From assembly GCA_036510225.1 (NCBI GenBank), contig DATCEH010000022.1, positions 1 through 64,000 on the forward strand: a DNA stretch of 64,000 nucleotides, written 5' to 3'. The DNA is from Palsa-513 sp036510225. Its GTDB lineage: Bacteria > Actinomycetota > Thermoleophilia > Solirubrobacterales > Solirubrobacteraceae. Both the position numbers and the translations under genes were made by a program. Under the pieces are notes generated by a model. That model was not told the DNA's origin, made no database searches, and saw nothing but the letters and a program-made list of their open reading frames with translations. This document shows positions 28,644 to 36,948 of the stretch, piece after piece; position 1 is the first letter of the stretch, and each line of letters begins with the position of its first letter.

Positions 28644-29786
28644 ATGGGCAGCGAGGGGGAGCGTCGGCGGGGGTTCGGTCGGGAGCAGCTCGGCAAGCTC
28701 CACGACGTCGAGGTCGAGGACATGCCGCGGATCCAGGTCACGCGGAACCGGGCGATCGCCTTTGGCCTGTTCGTCGTCTCGGCATTGGCCTTCCTCTACT
28801 TCGTCCTGCCGAAGCTGACCGGTCTGCGCACGACCTGGGACAAACTCGACCAGGGCGATCCGATCTGGCTGGTCGCGGCCGCGATCCTCGAGATGCTGTC
28901 GTTCGCCGGGTACATGATGCTCTTCCGGGCGGTCTTCGTCCGCGGCGACTCCAACATCGGCTGGCGGGCGAGCTACGAGATCACGATGGCCGGGGTTGCC
29001 GCGACCCGCCTGTTCGCGGCCGCCGGGAGCGGCGGCGTCGCCCTGACGGCGTGGGCCCTGCGCCGGTCGGGGATGGAGCGGCGGGTCGTCGCCTGCCGGA
29101 TGGTCGCCTTCATGGTGCTGCTCTACGCCGTCTACATGGGCGTCCTCCTGCTCGACGGGATCTGCCTGCGGACCGGAATCCTTCACGGCGGCGGCGGCTT
29201 TGCGATCACGGTGATCCCGGCGATCTTCGCGGCCGTCTCGATCGCAGCGACCCTCGCGATCTCACTGCTCCCCCAGGACGTCGAGCGCCGGCTCGAGCGA
29301 TGGGCCCAGGGTGGCCGGCGGGGCGCCAAGGTCGTGGCCAAGGTGCTCAAGGCCCCGGCCGTCGCCGGGTCGGGCGTGCGGACGGCGATCGGCATGATCC
29401 GCGACCGAGAGCTCGGCGCGCTCGGCGCGGTCGCGTGGTGGGGATTTGACATCGCGACGCTCTGGGCGGCCTTCCACGCGTTCGGGACCGCACCGCCGGT
29501 CGGCGTGATCGTGATGGCCTACTTCGTCGGCATGCTCGCCAACGTCCTGCCGATCCCGGGCGGGATCGGCGGGGTCGACGGCGGGATGATCGGCGCGCTG
29601 ATCGCATTCGGGACCGACAGCGGCCTGGCGGTCGTCGCGGTCCTCGTCTACCGGGGCTTCGCCTTCTGGCTGCCGACCTTCCCTGGGGCAGTCGCCTATT
29701 TCCAGCTTCGGCGGACCGTCCATCGCTGGCAGGAGGACGGCGTCGGCGGCGAGGCGCAGGAGACGCCCAAGCCCGTCCCGGCCTGA
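28644..29786 (+). CDS. Lysylphosphatidylglycerol synthase-type transmembrane protein (UPF0104)
   Basis: A 380-residue membrane protein with about eight helices (IAFGLFVVSALAFLYFVLP, PIWLVAAAILEMLSFAGYMM, MVAFMVLLYAVYMGVLLL, AITVIPAIFAAVSIAATLAI, and later segments). The conserved MAGVAATRLFAAAGSGGVAL and PIPGGIGGVDGGMIGAL motifs mark the flippase-like domain of the MprF/UPF0104 family. The catalytic GNAT-like domain of true MprF is absent, so it may be a lipid transporter. Start taken at ATG 28644; a GTG at 28596 is possible. Confidence 0.85.
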   Translation: MGSEGERRRGFGREQLGKLHDVEVEDMPRIQVTRNRAIAFGLFVVSALAFLYFVLPKLTGLRTTWDKLDQGDPIWLVAAAILEMLSFAGYMMLFRAVFVRGDSNIGWRASYEITMAGVAATRLFAAAGSGGVALTAWALRRSGMERRVVACRMVAFMVLLYAVYMGVLLLDGICLRTGILHGGGGFAITVIPAIFAAVSIAATLAISLLPQDVERRLERWAQGGRRGAKVVAKVLKAPAVAGSGVRTAIGMIRDRELGALGAVAWWGFDIATLWAAFHAFGTAPPVGVIVMAYFVGMLANVLPIPGGIGGVDGGMIGALIAFGTDSGLAVVAVLVYRGFAFWLPTFPGAVAYFQLRRTVHRWQEDGVGGEAQETPKPVPA

Positions 29787-29793
29787 TCCGCGG

Positions 29794-29799
29794 TATACT
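29794..29799 (+). promoter_or_regulatory. -10 box of the trxB promoter
   Basis: TATACT stands out in an AT-rich patch between two GC-rich genes, about 46 nt before the trxB ATG. The implied leader contains GGAGG five nt before the ATG, so this gene, unlike many neighbours, is translated from a leader with a ribosome site. No convincing -35 hexamer. Confidence 0.5.
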
Positions 29800-29844
29800 T
29801 CAAAAAGGAAAGTATTGAGCTAAGACGGCGCTTTGGAGGCCGAG

Positions 29845-30870
29845 ATGTCAGATATTGAGAACGTGATCATCATCGGCAGTGGGCCGGCCGGATACACGGC
29901 GGCTCTGTACACGGCGCGGGCCAACCTCGAGCCGATCGTGATCGAGGGCTTCGCCTGGGGTGGCCTGCTCCAGCAGACGACCGACGTCGAGAACTTCCCG
30001 GGCTACCCCGAGGGGATCGACGGTCCGGCGATGATGCAGCAGCTCCGCGATCAGGCCGAGCGCTTCGGCGCCCGGTTCATCACCGATCAGGCGACCAAGG
30101 TCGAGCTGAGCGCCGACGTCGGCGGGATCCACAAGGTCTGGGTCGACGACGAGGAGCACCAGGCGCGGACGGTGATCCTGGCGATGGGCGCCGAGCACAA
30201 GAAGCTCGGTGTCGTCGGTGAGGAGCAGCTCGGCGGCCGGGGCGTCAGCTACTGCGCGACGTGCGACGCGGCCTTCTTCAAGGACCGCGAGACGATCATC
30301 GTCGGCGGTGGCGACTCCGCGATGGAGGAGGCCCTCTTCCTGGCGAAGTTCTCCTCGAAGGTGACGATCGTCAACCGGCGCAGCGAGTTCCGCGCGTCGA
30401 AGATCATGCTCGGCCGGGCCCAGGCGACGGAGAACATCGAGTTCCTGACCCCGTATGTGATCGACGAGTTCGTGGCGCACCAGGAGAAGGGCGCGCTGGA
30501 TCGGGCGGTCGTACGCAACGTCGAGACCGGCGAGACCCGGGAGCTCACGATGGCGGGCGCCTTCATCGCGGTCGGCCACGAGCCGCAGTCCGAGCTCGTC
30601 GACGGGCAGATCGAGATCGACGAGAACGGCTACATCAAGGTCGACGGTCGGTCGACGCGGACCAACCGGCCCGGGGTTCTCGCGGCTGGAGACGTCGTCG
30701 ACCACACCTACCGCCAGGCCGTGACGGCCGCCGGCAGCGGATGTCAGGCGGCGCTCGACGCCGAGTGGTACCTGCGGGACACGCCCGAGGTCGCGACCCC
30801 GGAGGGAATGCCCGACGGCGACCTCGCCGAGGCCCAGTGGGCTCCGGCTCGGTCGACGCAGACGGCCTGA
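29845..30870 (+). CDS. trxB: Thioredoxin reductase
   Basis: NADPH-dependent flavoprotein that reduces thioredoxin. The 341-residue product has the FAD motif IIGSGPAGYTAALYTARA, the redox pair CATC in SYCATCDAAFF near residue 139, the NADPH motif IIVGGGDSAMEEALF and the C-terminal FAD site GVLAAGDVVDHTYRQAVTAAGSG. ATG at 29845 is preferred over a TTG 12 nt upstream since GGAGG precedes it at 5 nt. About 30 residues longer at the C terminus than typical. A thioredoxin-2-like gene lies in the island at 44828. Confidence 0.96.
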   Translation: MSDIENVIIIGSGPAGYTAALYTARANLEPIVIEGFAWGGLLQQTTDVENFPGYPEGIDGPAMMQQLRDQAERFGARFITDQATKVELSADVGGIHKVWVDDEEHQARTVILAMGAEHKKLGVVGEEQLGGRGVSYCATCDAAFFKDRETIIVGGGDSAMEEALFLAKFSSKVTIVNRRSEFRASKIMLGRAQATENIEFLTPYVIDEFVAHQEKGALDRAVVRNVETGETRELTMAGAFIAVGHEPQSELVDGQIEIDENGYIKVDGRSTRTNRPGVLAAGDVVDHTYRQAVTAAGSGCQAALDAEWYLRDTPEVATPEGMPDGDLAEAQWAPARSTQTA

Positions 30871-30878
30871 CCCGACGG

Positions 30879-31577
30879 GTGCGGCCGCTGGTCGTCTTCG
30901 CGGCCGGGATGCTCCGGCCGGCGTTCGACGCGCTTGCCGCCGCGCGGCCGGAGGCCTTGCGGATCGACTACGCGAACGCCCGGGATCTCGCCGACCGGAT
31001 CGTCGGCGGCGAGGAGGCCGACGTGTTCGCGTCGGCGAGCCCCGACCACCCCCGCCAGCTGCGCGACCGCGGCCTCGTGGGCGAGCCGCTCGAGTTCGCG
31101 TGCAACCGCCTGGTCGTCGCCGTACCGGCCGGGAGCCCGGCATCCGACCACCGCGTGCTCGGGGTTCCGGGAACGCGGGTGGTGATCGAGGTCGGGGGGA
31201 TTCCCCTGGGTGACTACACACGGGAGCTGCTCGGCCGACTCGACGAGCTCCACGGCGGAGGCTTCGCGGAGGCGGTCCTCGGGAACGTGGTGCTCGAGGC
31301 GCAGACGGTCTTCCAGGTCGCCGACGCCCTGCTCGACGGGGACGCGGACGCCGGAGTCCTCTATGCGACCGACGTCGCCGCCCACCCGAGCGGCCTGAGG
31401 GCGATCGAGCTGCCGGTGGCAGTCGAGGTCACTTGCGTCGCATGCGTCGTCGGATCCTCGACCCGGGCCGGGCAGGCCGCCGACTGGGTCGGCGGGCTGG
31501 TCGGCGAGCCGACCCGCGCGGTCCTCCGGCAGACCGGCTTCGGGCCGCCCCGGGGCGCTGAGTGGCCCGCGTCCTGA
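30879..31577 (+). CDS. ModA-like substrate-binding protein without signal peptide
   Basis: A 232-residue protein of the molybdate/tungstate-binding type: LVVFAAGMLRPAFDAL at the N terminus, EEADVFASASPDHPRQLRDRG, NRLVVAVPAGSP and DADAGVLYATDVAAHP are the usual ModA landmarks. The domain begins directly at the GTG with no room for a signal peptide, and no permease or ATPase gene is adjacent. GTG lies 8 nt after trxB, so it is probably co-transcribed. It may act in the cytoplasm or be a decayed transporter part. Confidence 0.78.
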   Translation: MRPLVVFAAGMLRPAFDALAAARPEALRIDYANARDLADRIVGGEEADVFASASPDHPRQLRDRGLVGEPLEFACNRLVVAVPAGSPASDHRVLGVPGTRVVIEVGGIPLGDYTRELLGRLDELHGGGFAEAVLGNVVLEAQTVFQVADALLDGDADAGVLYATDVAAHPSGLRAIELPVAVEVTCVACVVGSSTRAGQAADWVGGLVGEPTRAVLRQTGFGPPRGAEWPAS

Positions 31578-32050
31578 TCGTCGCCGGCGGATGCCGCGGC
31601 CGGGCGCTCGGCGGAGAGCTGGTCGGGCGGGGCCACGCGGTGCGGATCACAACGCGGACCGAGGCCGGCCGGGCTGGGATCGAGGCGGCCGGCGGGGAGT
31701 GCTGGATCGGAACGCCCGATCGGATCGGGTCGCTGCGCTACGCGCTCGAGAACGTGACCGTCCTGTGTTGGCTGCTCGGGACCGCCAGCGGAGCGCGGGA
31801 GGCGGTCGGCGAGCTCCACGGGCGCCGGCTGGAGTTCATGCTCTCGCAGACGATCGACACGACCGTGCGGGGCGTCGTCTATGAGGCGGCGGGGACGATC
31901 GACCCGGTCGTGCTGGCCGGCGGATCGGACGTCGTCGCCCGGTGGGCGGCGTTCAACCGGGTGCCCCACCGGACCGTCGAGCGTGACCCGGCGGACCGGG
32001 CGTGGTGGCTGGCGGAGGCGGTCGGCGCGGTCGAGGCGCTCGTGAGCTAG
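31562..32050 (+). CDS. Short Rossmann-fold NAD(P)-binding protein
   Basis: A 162-residue protein beginning MARVLIVAGGCRGRALGGEL, a Gly-rich dinucleotide-binding start, followed by TVLCWLLGTASGAREA and RAWWLAEAVGAVEAL. It resembles the N-terminal half of nucleoside-diphosphate-sugar epimerases, without the YxxxK catalytic pair. Function unknown. The GTG start lies within the end of the ModA-like gene (16 nt overlap), and its 3' end overlaps the NUDIX gene on the opposite strand by 98 nt. Confidence 0.68.
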   Translation: MARVLIVAGGCRGRALGGELVGRGHAVRITTRTEAGRAGIEAAGGECWIGTPDRIGSLRYALENVTVLCWLLGTASGAREAVGELHGRRLEFMLSQTIDTTVRGVVYEAAGTIDPVVLAGGSDVVARWAAFNRVPHRTVERDPADRAWWLAEAVGAVEALVS

Positions 32051-32645
32051 AGCCAGAACCGGACCGCTCGAGTTGGTCGACCTGGCCGAGCCGGTCGAGC
32101 AGGTCGGTGAGGATCCGAGCCGTCGCGCCCCAGACCAGGTGGGGTCCGGTCGTATAGCAATCGGTCGGGAACGGCAGGCCGTCGCGGGTCAGGGTGCGGT
32201 ACTCGTGGGTCGCGGCGAGCTCGGTGAGTGGGCATTCGATGACGGCCTCGACCTCGAGCGGCGCCAGGACCCACTCCTGGCCGCGGGTGATCAGGCCGAC
32301 GAACGGGTAGATCGCGAACTCCGTGACGGCGGTCGCAACCGGGGCGAGCGAGCCGAACAGCTCAACCGTGGCCGGGTCGAGGCCGATCTCCTCGTGTGCC
32401 TCGCGCAGCGCGGTCTGGACGAGCTCGTCGTCGGTCGGGTCGCGGCGGCCGCCGGGGAACGAGATCTGGCCGGCGTGGTTGCGCAGGTCGGACCCGCGCT
32501 CGATGAAGACGATGTGGAGCTGGCCTTCACGCAGGTACAGCGGAACGAGAACGGCCGACTCGACCAGGCCACCGAGCTCGACGGTCGGCGGGTCGTCTGA
32601 GACGAGCAGGACGTCCCGCAGCCGGCGGGCCTGCTCGAGGTTCAC
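31953..32645 (-). CDS. NUDIX hydrolase, NudL/CoA pyrophosphatase type
   Basis: A 230-residue NUDIX protein. LRNHAGQISFPGGRRDPTDD runs into the NUDIX box (TALREAHEEIGL, with the REx2EE core); the combination of the GQxxFPGG element and NUDIX box is diagnostic for the CoA pyrophosphatase (NudL) family, which cleaves CoA to 3',5'-ADP and phosphopantetheine. GTG start at 32645; residues upstream are antisense to OsmC. The last 35 residues are Pro/Arg-rich and are read antisense to the Rossmann gene, probably a run-on tail after loss of an original stop. Confidence 0.9.
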   Translation of the reverse strand: MNLEQARRLRDVLLVSDDPPTVELGGLVESAVLVPLYLREGQLHIVFIERGSDLRNHAGQISFPGGRRDPTDDELVQTALREAHEEIGLDPATVELFGSLAPVATAVTEFAIYPFVGLITRGQEWVLAPLEVEAVIECPLTELAATHEYRTLTRDGLPFPTDCYTTGPHLVWGATARILTDLLDRLGQVDQLERSGSGSSSRAPRPRRPPPPATTPGPPGHARRSGGAPG

Positions 32646-32667
32646 GCGGTCAGCGCCGGCTCGAGGC

Positions 32668-33072
32668 TCACGCCGTGAGCTGAAGGCGCTCGACGCGCTC
32701 GGTGAACATGACCTCGCCGTCGAGGGTCCGGTGGATCGGGCACTTCGCGGCGATCGTGAGGAGGCGCCCGACCTCGTAGTCGCTGAGCTGGGTGGGGAGG
32801 CGGAGGATGATCTCGAACTTCGTCGGGCAGCCCCGCTCGGCCGGCGTGTACTCGCACGCGACCTCGACCTCGCCGAGGTCCCAACCCTTGCGCTGGGCGT
32901 ACATCTCGATCGTGACGGCCGTACACGAGGCGAGGCTGGCGGCGAGGAGCTCCTGCGGGCTCGGGCCGTCGTCCTGGCCGCCGGACGCCCGACATTCATC
33001 GACCGTGATCTGGTGTCCGCGCACGGCCACGAGATGCTTGACCTTGCCGGTGCGGTGGGCGGTGGCTTTCAT
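32668..33072 (-). CDS. OsmC/Ohr family protein
   Basis: A 134-residue OsmC-like peroxiredoxin. The two conserved cysteines lie in LAASLASCTAVTIEMYA (near residue 50) and IAAKCPIHRTL (near 112). Family members reduce organic hydroperoxides; the short, YhfA-like form here may act on other thiol-reactive compounds. On the minus strand TAGAAT lies about 40 nt upstream and AAAGG before the ATG. It precedes the NUDIX gene by 22 nt, probably in one unit. Confidence 0.9.
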   Translation of the reverse strand: MKATAHRTGKVKHLVAVRGHQITVDECRASGGQDDGPSPQELLAASLASCTAVTIEMYAQRKGWDLGEVEVACEYTPAERGCPTKFEIILRLPTQLSDYEVGRLLTIAAKCPIHRTLDGEVMFTERVERLQLTA

Positions 33073-33201
33073 GGAGCTGGGCCTTTCGGTAGCGACGTTC
33101 CCTCTTGAAAATTCTACTCCGGCGTCAATCCCCGGCCGGCGATTCTGGACGTTTTGGCATGACGAACGTGGTCGTTCCTGGGCGGCGTGCTCGAGTCGAC
33201 C

Positions 33202-34455
33202 CTAGGCGAGTGGGTTGAAGAGGAGTCCGGTCAGGACCTTGGGAAAGAAGTAGGTGGACTTCGGCGGCATGTTCTGACCGGTCGCCGCGATCTCGCGAAC
33301 CTGTTCGACCGGGGTCGGCCGGACGAGAAACGCGGCGTCGTAGTCACCCGAATCGATCAGCGCGAGGGCCTGCTCGACGTCGCGGGCGTAGCCGAAGCCG
33401 TTGAGGTGGGAGATGTCGTCGTCGGTCAGGCCGAGGGCAGCCTTGATCAGGAGAGCCTCGAGCACGCCGACATCGAGCCGGCGGTAGGCGTCGGGCATCT
33501 CGGCGAGGGCGGCCTCGGCGATCTCCTGGGACTTGAGGGTCAACCGGTAGGGCTGACGGTGGTGGGAGTCGATGTACCCGAGTTGGAGGGGGCCGGTGCC
33601 GGGCGGCGGGGCGATCTCCTCGCGAGTGACCTGCTCGATCTCGAAGTCGCGTTTGATCGCGTCGCGGAGGGCCTCCTGCCGGGTGGAGTCGAGATCCCTG
33701 ACGAGGCGGTGGGTTGGGAAGACCGTGAGGCCGGGGTCCTCGAGGGCGACGAGGCACATCAGGACGTACCGGTGCGGGCCCTCGCCGCCGATCTCCTCCG
33801 CGTAGACGCGCGCCGTCTCATAGCGATGGTGGCCGTCGGCGATCAGGAGCTCGGTCTCCGCGAGGGCGGCGATCACCGCGGACACGGCGTCGGGGTCGGC
33901 CACCCGCCAGAGCCGGTGGACGGTCTCGTCGGCGTCGGTGACCTCGCCCCATGGTGTACCTGTCGTGTGCGGCTCGAGGGCCCGCCAGGCGAGGTCGTCG
34001 GGGTCGGAGTACAGCGAGAAGATCGGTGAGAGGTTCGCCTGCGTGGCCCGCGTCAGGCGTAGGCGGTCCTCCTTCGGGCCGGGATGGGTCCGCTCGTGGG
34101 GGCGGATCCGGCCGGGCCCGTATTCGGTGACGCGGACGCGCGCGAAGAAGCCGCGGCGGGTGCGGGCCTCGCCGTCGGGGCCGGTGTAGTCCTGGGTCAG
34201 GGCCCATAGGGCGTCGTCGGTGTCGGTGGTGACGACGCCCTGGGACTTCCAGTCCTCGAGCAGGGCGGCGGCGTCGGCGTAGCGGTCGGGGCCCTCGGGG
34301 AGGTCGATCTGCACCACGTTGAACGGCGAGCGGTCGACGAGAGCCTCGCGCAGCTCGGCGTCGATCACGTCGTACGGAGGAGAGACGATGTCGGTCAGCG
34401 CTCCGGCGACGGCGGGGTCGTAGTGGAGCGCCCTGAGAGGCTTGAGTTCGGCCAT
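33202..34455 (-). CDS. DUF1015 family protein
   Basis: A 417-residue protein of the DUF1015 family, common but biochemically uncharacterised. Visible landmarks are LRALHYDPAVAGALTDIVSPPYDVI at the N terminus, NVVQIDLPEG, RIRPHERTHPGPKEDRL, LLIADGHHRYETARVYAEE in the middle and the C-terminal VLTGLLFNPL. Length is usual for the family. TAGGGT lies 10 nt before the ATG, supporting a leaderless mRNA. It is next to, and divergent from, tRNA-Pro. Confidence 0.92.
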   Translation of the reverse strand: MAELKPLRALHYDPAVAGALTDIVSPPYDVIDAELREALVDRSPFNVVQIDLPEGPDRYADAAALLEDWKSQGVVTTDTDDALWALTQDYTGPDGEARTRRGFFARVRVTEYGPGRIRPHERTHPGPKEDRLRLTRATQANLSPIFSLYSDPDDLAWRALEPHTTGTPWGEVTDADETVHRLWRVADPDAVSAVIAALAETELLIADGHHRYETARVYAEEIGGEGPHRYVLMCLVALEDPGLTVFPTHRLVRDLDSTRQEALRDAIKRDFEIEQVTREEIAPPPGTGPLQLGYIDSHHRQPYRLTLKSQEIAEAALAEMPDAYRRLDVGVLEALLIKAALGLTDDDISHLNGFGYARDVEQALALIDSGDYDAAFLVRPTPVEQVREIAATGQNMPPKSTYFFPKVLTGLLFNPLA

Positions 34456-34524
34456 CCGGCGGAGGACCCTAGCAAGGGACGATCACCGCTCGACGGTCGG
34501 CGGTCCGCCTATACTCGGCGGACT

Positions 34525-34598
34525 CGGGGCGTGGCGCAGCCTGGTAGCGCACCTGCTTTGGGAGCAGGGGGTCGCCGGTTCAAATCCGGCCGCCCCGA
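34525..34598 (+). tRNA. tRNA-Pro (anticodon UGG)
   Basis: A 74-nt cloverleaf: acceptor CGGGGCG pairs with CGCCCCG at 34591-34597 and discriminator A follows. The anticodon stem CCTGC/GCAGG encloses the 7-nt loop TTTGGGA (anticodon TGG), and the T arm is GCCGG-TTCAAAT-CCGGC. CCA is not encoded. A TATACT box lies about 10 nt upstream. The 12-nt sequence at 34552-34563 (anticodon arm) recurs at 61932-61943 beside an integrase, so this gene is the probable attachment site of the island to its right. Confidence 0.97.
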
Positions 34599-35572
34599 CT
34601 GGTAAACGGTCTGCAAATCTGTGGTTTCGCATCAGTGGGGCGAAGGGCAAGCGGCCAGGATGTTCCCCAGCCGTGTTCCCCAGGTCCCGGTGGGCGTTCG
34701 GCAGGGACGATTGACGGGCGACGCGAGGGCGTTGCGTGTTCCCCGGCGCACACGTCCGCGGTCGACGCCTGGCGGCGTCGTCACGACCGCGCGACGGTTC
34801 CTTCGATCCGCAGGAGGCGCGCCGGGTCGCCGGAGTTGGGCGAAGCTCGTCGTGAGCGAGGACGCGACTGCGGGCGGAGGACGGCGCTCGCCCTCGACGA
34901 ATGAGCACGGGCGGGCGGGCGGGCGGGCGATCGTCGATGCCCACGACCGCTTGTCGCCGAAGCGGTCACGCGTCATTCGCTGGCGGGCCGAGGAAACGAT
35001 CGCGCGGACCGCCGCGGCGGCGCCCTCCGGACGGGCGAAAGCAGGCGCGCGGTGGAGGGCGGGACGGCGCCTGCTCGTCGTCCGTTGCGGGTCTGTCGCC
35101 GGCGCCGGTTGAGACGCCTCCTTCCACGCGATTGCGACACTCTGCCCCCGAGTCCGGCGATGCGACGGCGCCGGCTGCGGGTGCGTTCTCTCAGGTCGTG
35201 ATCGAGCTCTCCAAGAGCGTCGCCGCAGAGATCAGCGGGTCAGGCGCGTTGGCCTACAGCGCGCTCGGGATCACCGGTCAGGATGGGATGTCGCCGATGT
35301 GTCCAGGACCACGAGCCGGGCCGCTCACGCGCAGCCCGTCGGGTTAAAGCCGACGATGTGCTCCGATAGCGACGCGACGGCGCGGTCCTCCCGTCGCGCA
35401 GCGTCGCATTCAACGCACGAAGAAGTCGGGTTGGGTCTGGGTCGGCATCAGCGCGACCGCACCGCTCCCCCTGCGGAGACCGCCCAGGCGAGGCGACCTC
35501 CAGGCTCCATCGACCAAGGAGGACGAAGAGACCAACCGTCGCCAGGGTCGAGGCTCTCCATCGCGCCCTGAA
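34599..35572. other. Left end of island, no gene supported
   Basis: Nearly 1 kb directly after tRNA-Pro with many short overlapping open frames on both strands, none with recognisable domains, a good start signal or sensible composition. A near-repeat TGTTCCCCAGCCGTGTTCCCCA occurs at about 34660-34681. I read this as degenerate element DNA at the attachment end of the island. Confidence 0.45.
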
Positions 35573-36586
35573 TTAGGGCGCAAAGGCGTAGATCCCGTAC
35601 GGGTTCGTGGCGTCGGCCGCGAGAACGACCTCGCGGCTGCCGTCTTCGGCGAGCGAGACCGCCTGCAGGGCAGCTGCCTCGTCACCGGAGGCCGAGTCCT
35701 GCGGGCCATCGGTGGTCTTCACGCCCCTGGCGAGTCCGAAGCGGTAGACATGCCAGTCGGCGTCGCCTTCGTCGTCGGCGCTGACGACGAGCACGGACAC
35801 GGCCTTGGCGCTCGCGTAGCCCAGCGCTGCGAGCCGGTCACTCTCGCAGCAGCTCTCATCGTCGCCGGCGACGTCGAGTTTGCGGACCTTCGCACCCGGC
35901 GCCGTCTGCGCGTCCAGGCGCTGCTCGTGGCCGCTCGCCTGCGACCACAGCGCGGCGACCGCCTTGCCGTCGATCGCCAGCTGCAGCGGGCCGCTGCCGT
36001 GACCGACCTTCGCGCTCCAACGCGTGGTCGCGGGCCCGCCGTCGAGCGTGATGGTCATCACCCGCGCGGTCGTGCCCGTCGCCTTGGGCAGAGCGACGAA
36101 CGCGAGCGTGTCGCGGCTCAATGCCGGGAGGGCGTCCGAGCTCGTGTGCGGCGCGAGCGGGAGCTGGGTGACCGTGCCCGCGGCGACGTCCAGCAGCTTG
36201 ATCCGGCACCCCGGGCCGATGCTCGCGACAGCGCCGGTCGCGGGCACCCTCGCGCCGGGGCACGCGTCGTACGCGGCCACGATCTTCCCCGACGACCGCC
36301 GGCCCAGCGCGACCCGGAACGGCACCGTCGCCGGCGCCACTGCCGCCGGCGACGAGATCGTCCCGTCCGGCGAGCGCAACTCGAGCACGTACTGCCCGCC
36401 CTTCAGGTCGCTCCACGCCGTCCAGCCCGCTGCCGCGGCGACGTCGATCTGGACGCTCGGTTCGGCGGCCACGGGAGCAAGCTCGGTCGGCGTCGGCATG
36501 ATCGCCGCGACAGCGACGAGCGGCGCGACCACGGTGGCGAGGATCCCGCCGGCGCCGCTGCGTCGCAGGATGCGAAGCCCCCTCAT
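35573..36586 (-). CDS. Secreted or membrane-anchored hypothetical protein
   Basis: A 337-residue protein with an N-terminal export signal (RRSGAGGILATVVAPLVAVAAIM). The rest is beta-rich with recurring VxxVxxxxDG/GxxAAL patterns, which could form a beta-propeller of the TolB/WD type, but no motif is decisive. Two Cys pairs occur (AYDAC...GPGC and DESCCESD). ATG at 36586 is chosen because TAGAAT lies 7 nt upstream and the signal peptide starts there. First gene inside the island. Confidence 0.75.
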   Translation of the reverse strand: MRGLRILRRSGAGGILATVVAPLVAVAAIMPTPTELAPVAAEPSVQIDVAAAAGWTAWSDLKGGQYVLELRSPDGTISSPAAVAPATVPFRVALGRRSSGKIVAAYDACPGARVPATGAVASIGPGCRIKLLDVAAGTVTQLPLAPHTSSDALPALSRDTLAFVALPKATGTTARVMTITLDGGPATTRWSAKVGHGSGPLQLAIDGKAVAALWSQASGHEQRLDAQTAPGAKVRKLDVAGDDESCCESDRLAALGYASAKAVSVLVVSADDEGDADWHVYRFGLARGVKTTDGPQDSASGDEAAALQAVSLAEDGSREVVLAADATNPYGIYAFAP

Positions 36587-36948
36587 CGTCGCGATTCTAA
36601 TGGCCCATACGGGGATGCGGGAGGCCCGAGGTTTTCTCGAGGCTGTGCTCGGCCGACTGGCGGTGCAGATCGTGGCCGCCGGCGGCGTCGGTACATGGGC
36701 ACACGTTCTGCACCGGCCCGGCCATCCGGCGTGCTCGCCGATCGTCCGCTGCGAGCGCGTGTGGGACCGTGGACGAGACACCTGGATCCCTGCGAAAGCA
36801 GAAGCGCCGCCAGCAAGGGGCGGCGCCGAGGGGCTGCGCAGGCGCGTCCGAGTCGCGGTGCTGCGGCACGTTGCTACGGGTTGCGTGCTGGCCAATTCAA
36901 GTGCAACGGCGTTAGCATCCGCATCCGGCGAAACGCCTTCGATCCCCG
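36587..36948. other. Intergenic stretch with hairpin
   Basis: No gene is supported. GCGCCGCC at 36804-36811 and GGCGGCGC at 36819-36826 can form an 8-bp hairpin with a 7-nt loop, without a T run. It lies downstream of the HNH-like gene, so a transcription-end role is possible. Confidence 0.4.
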
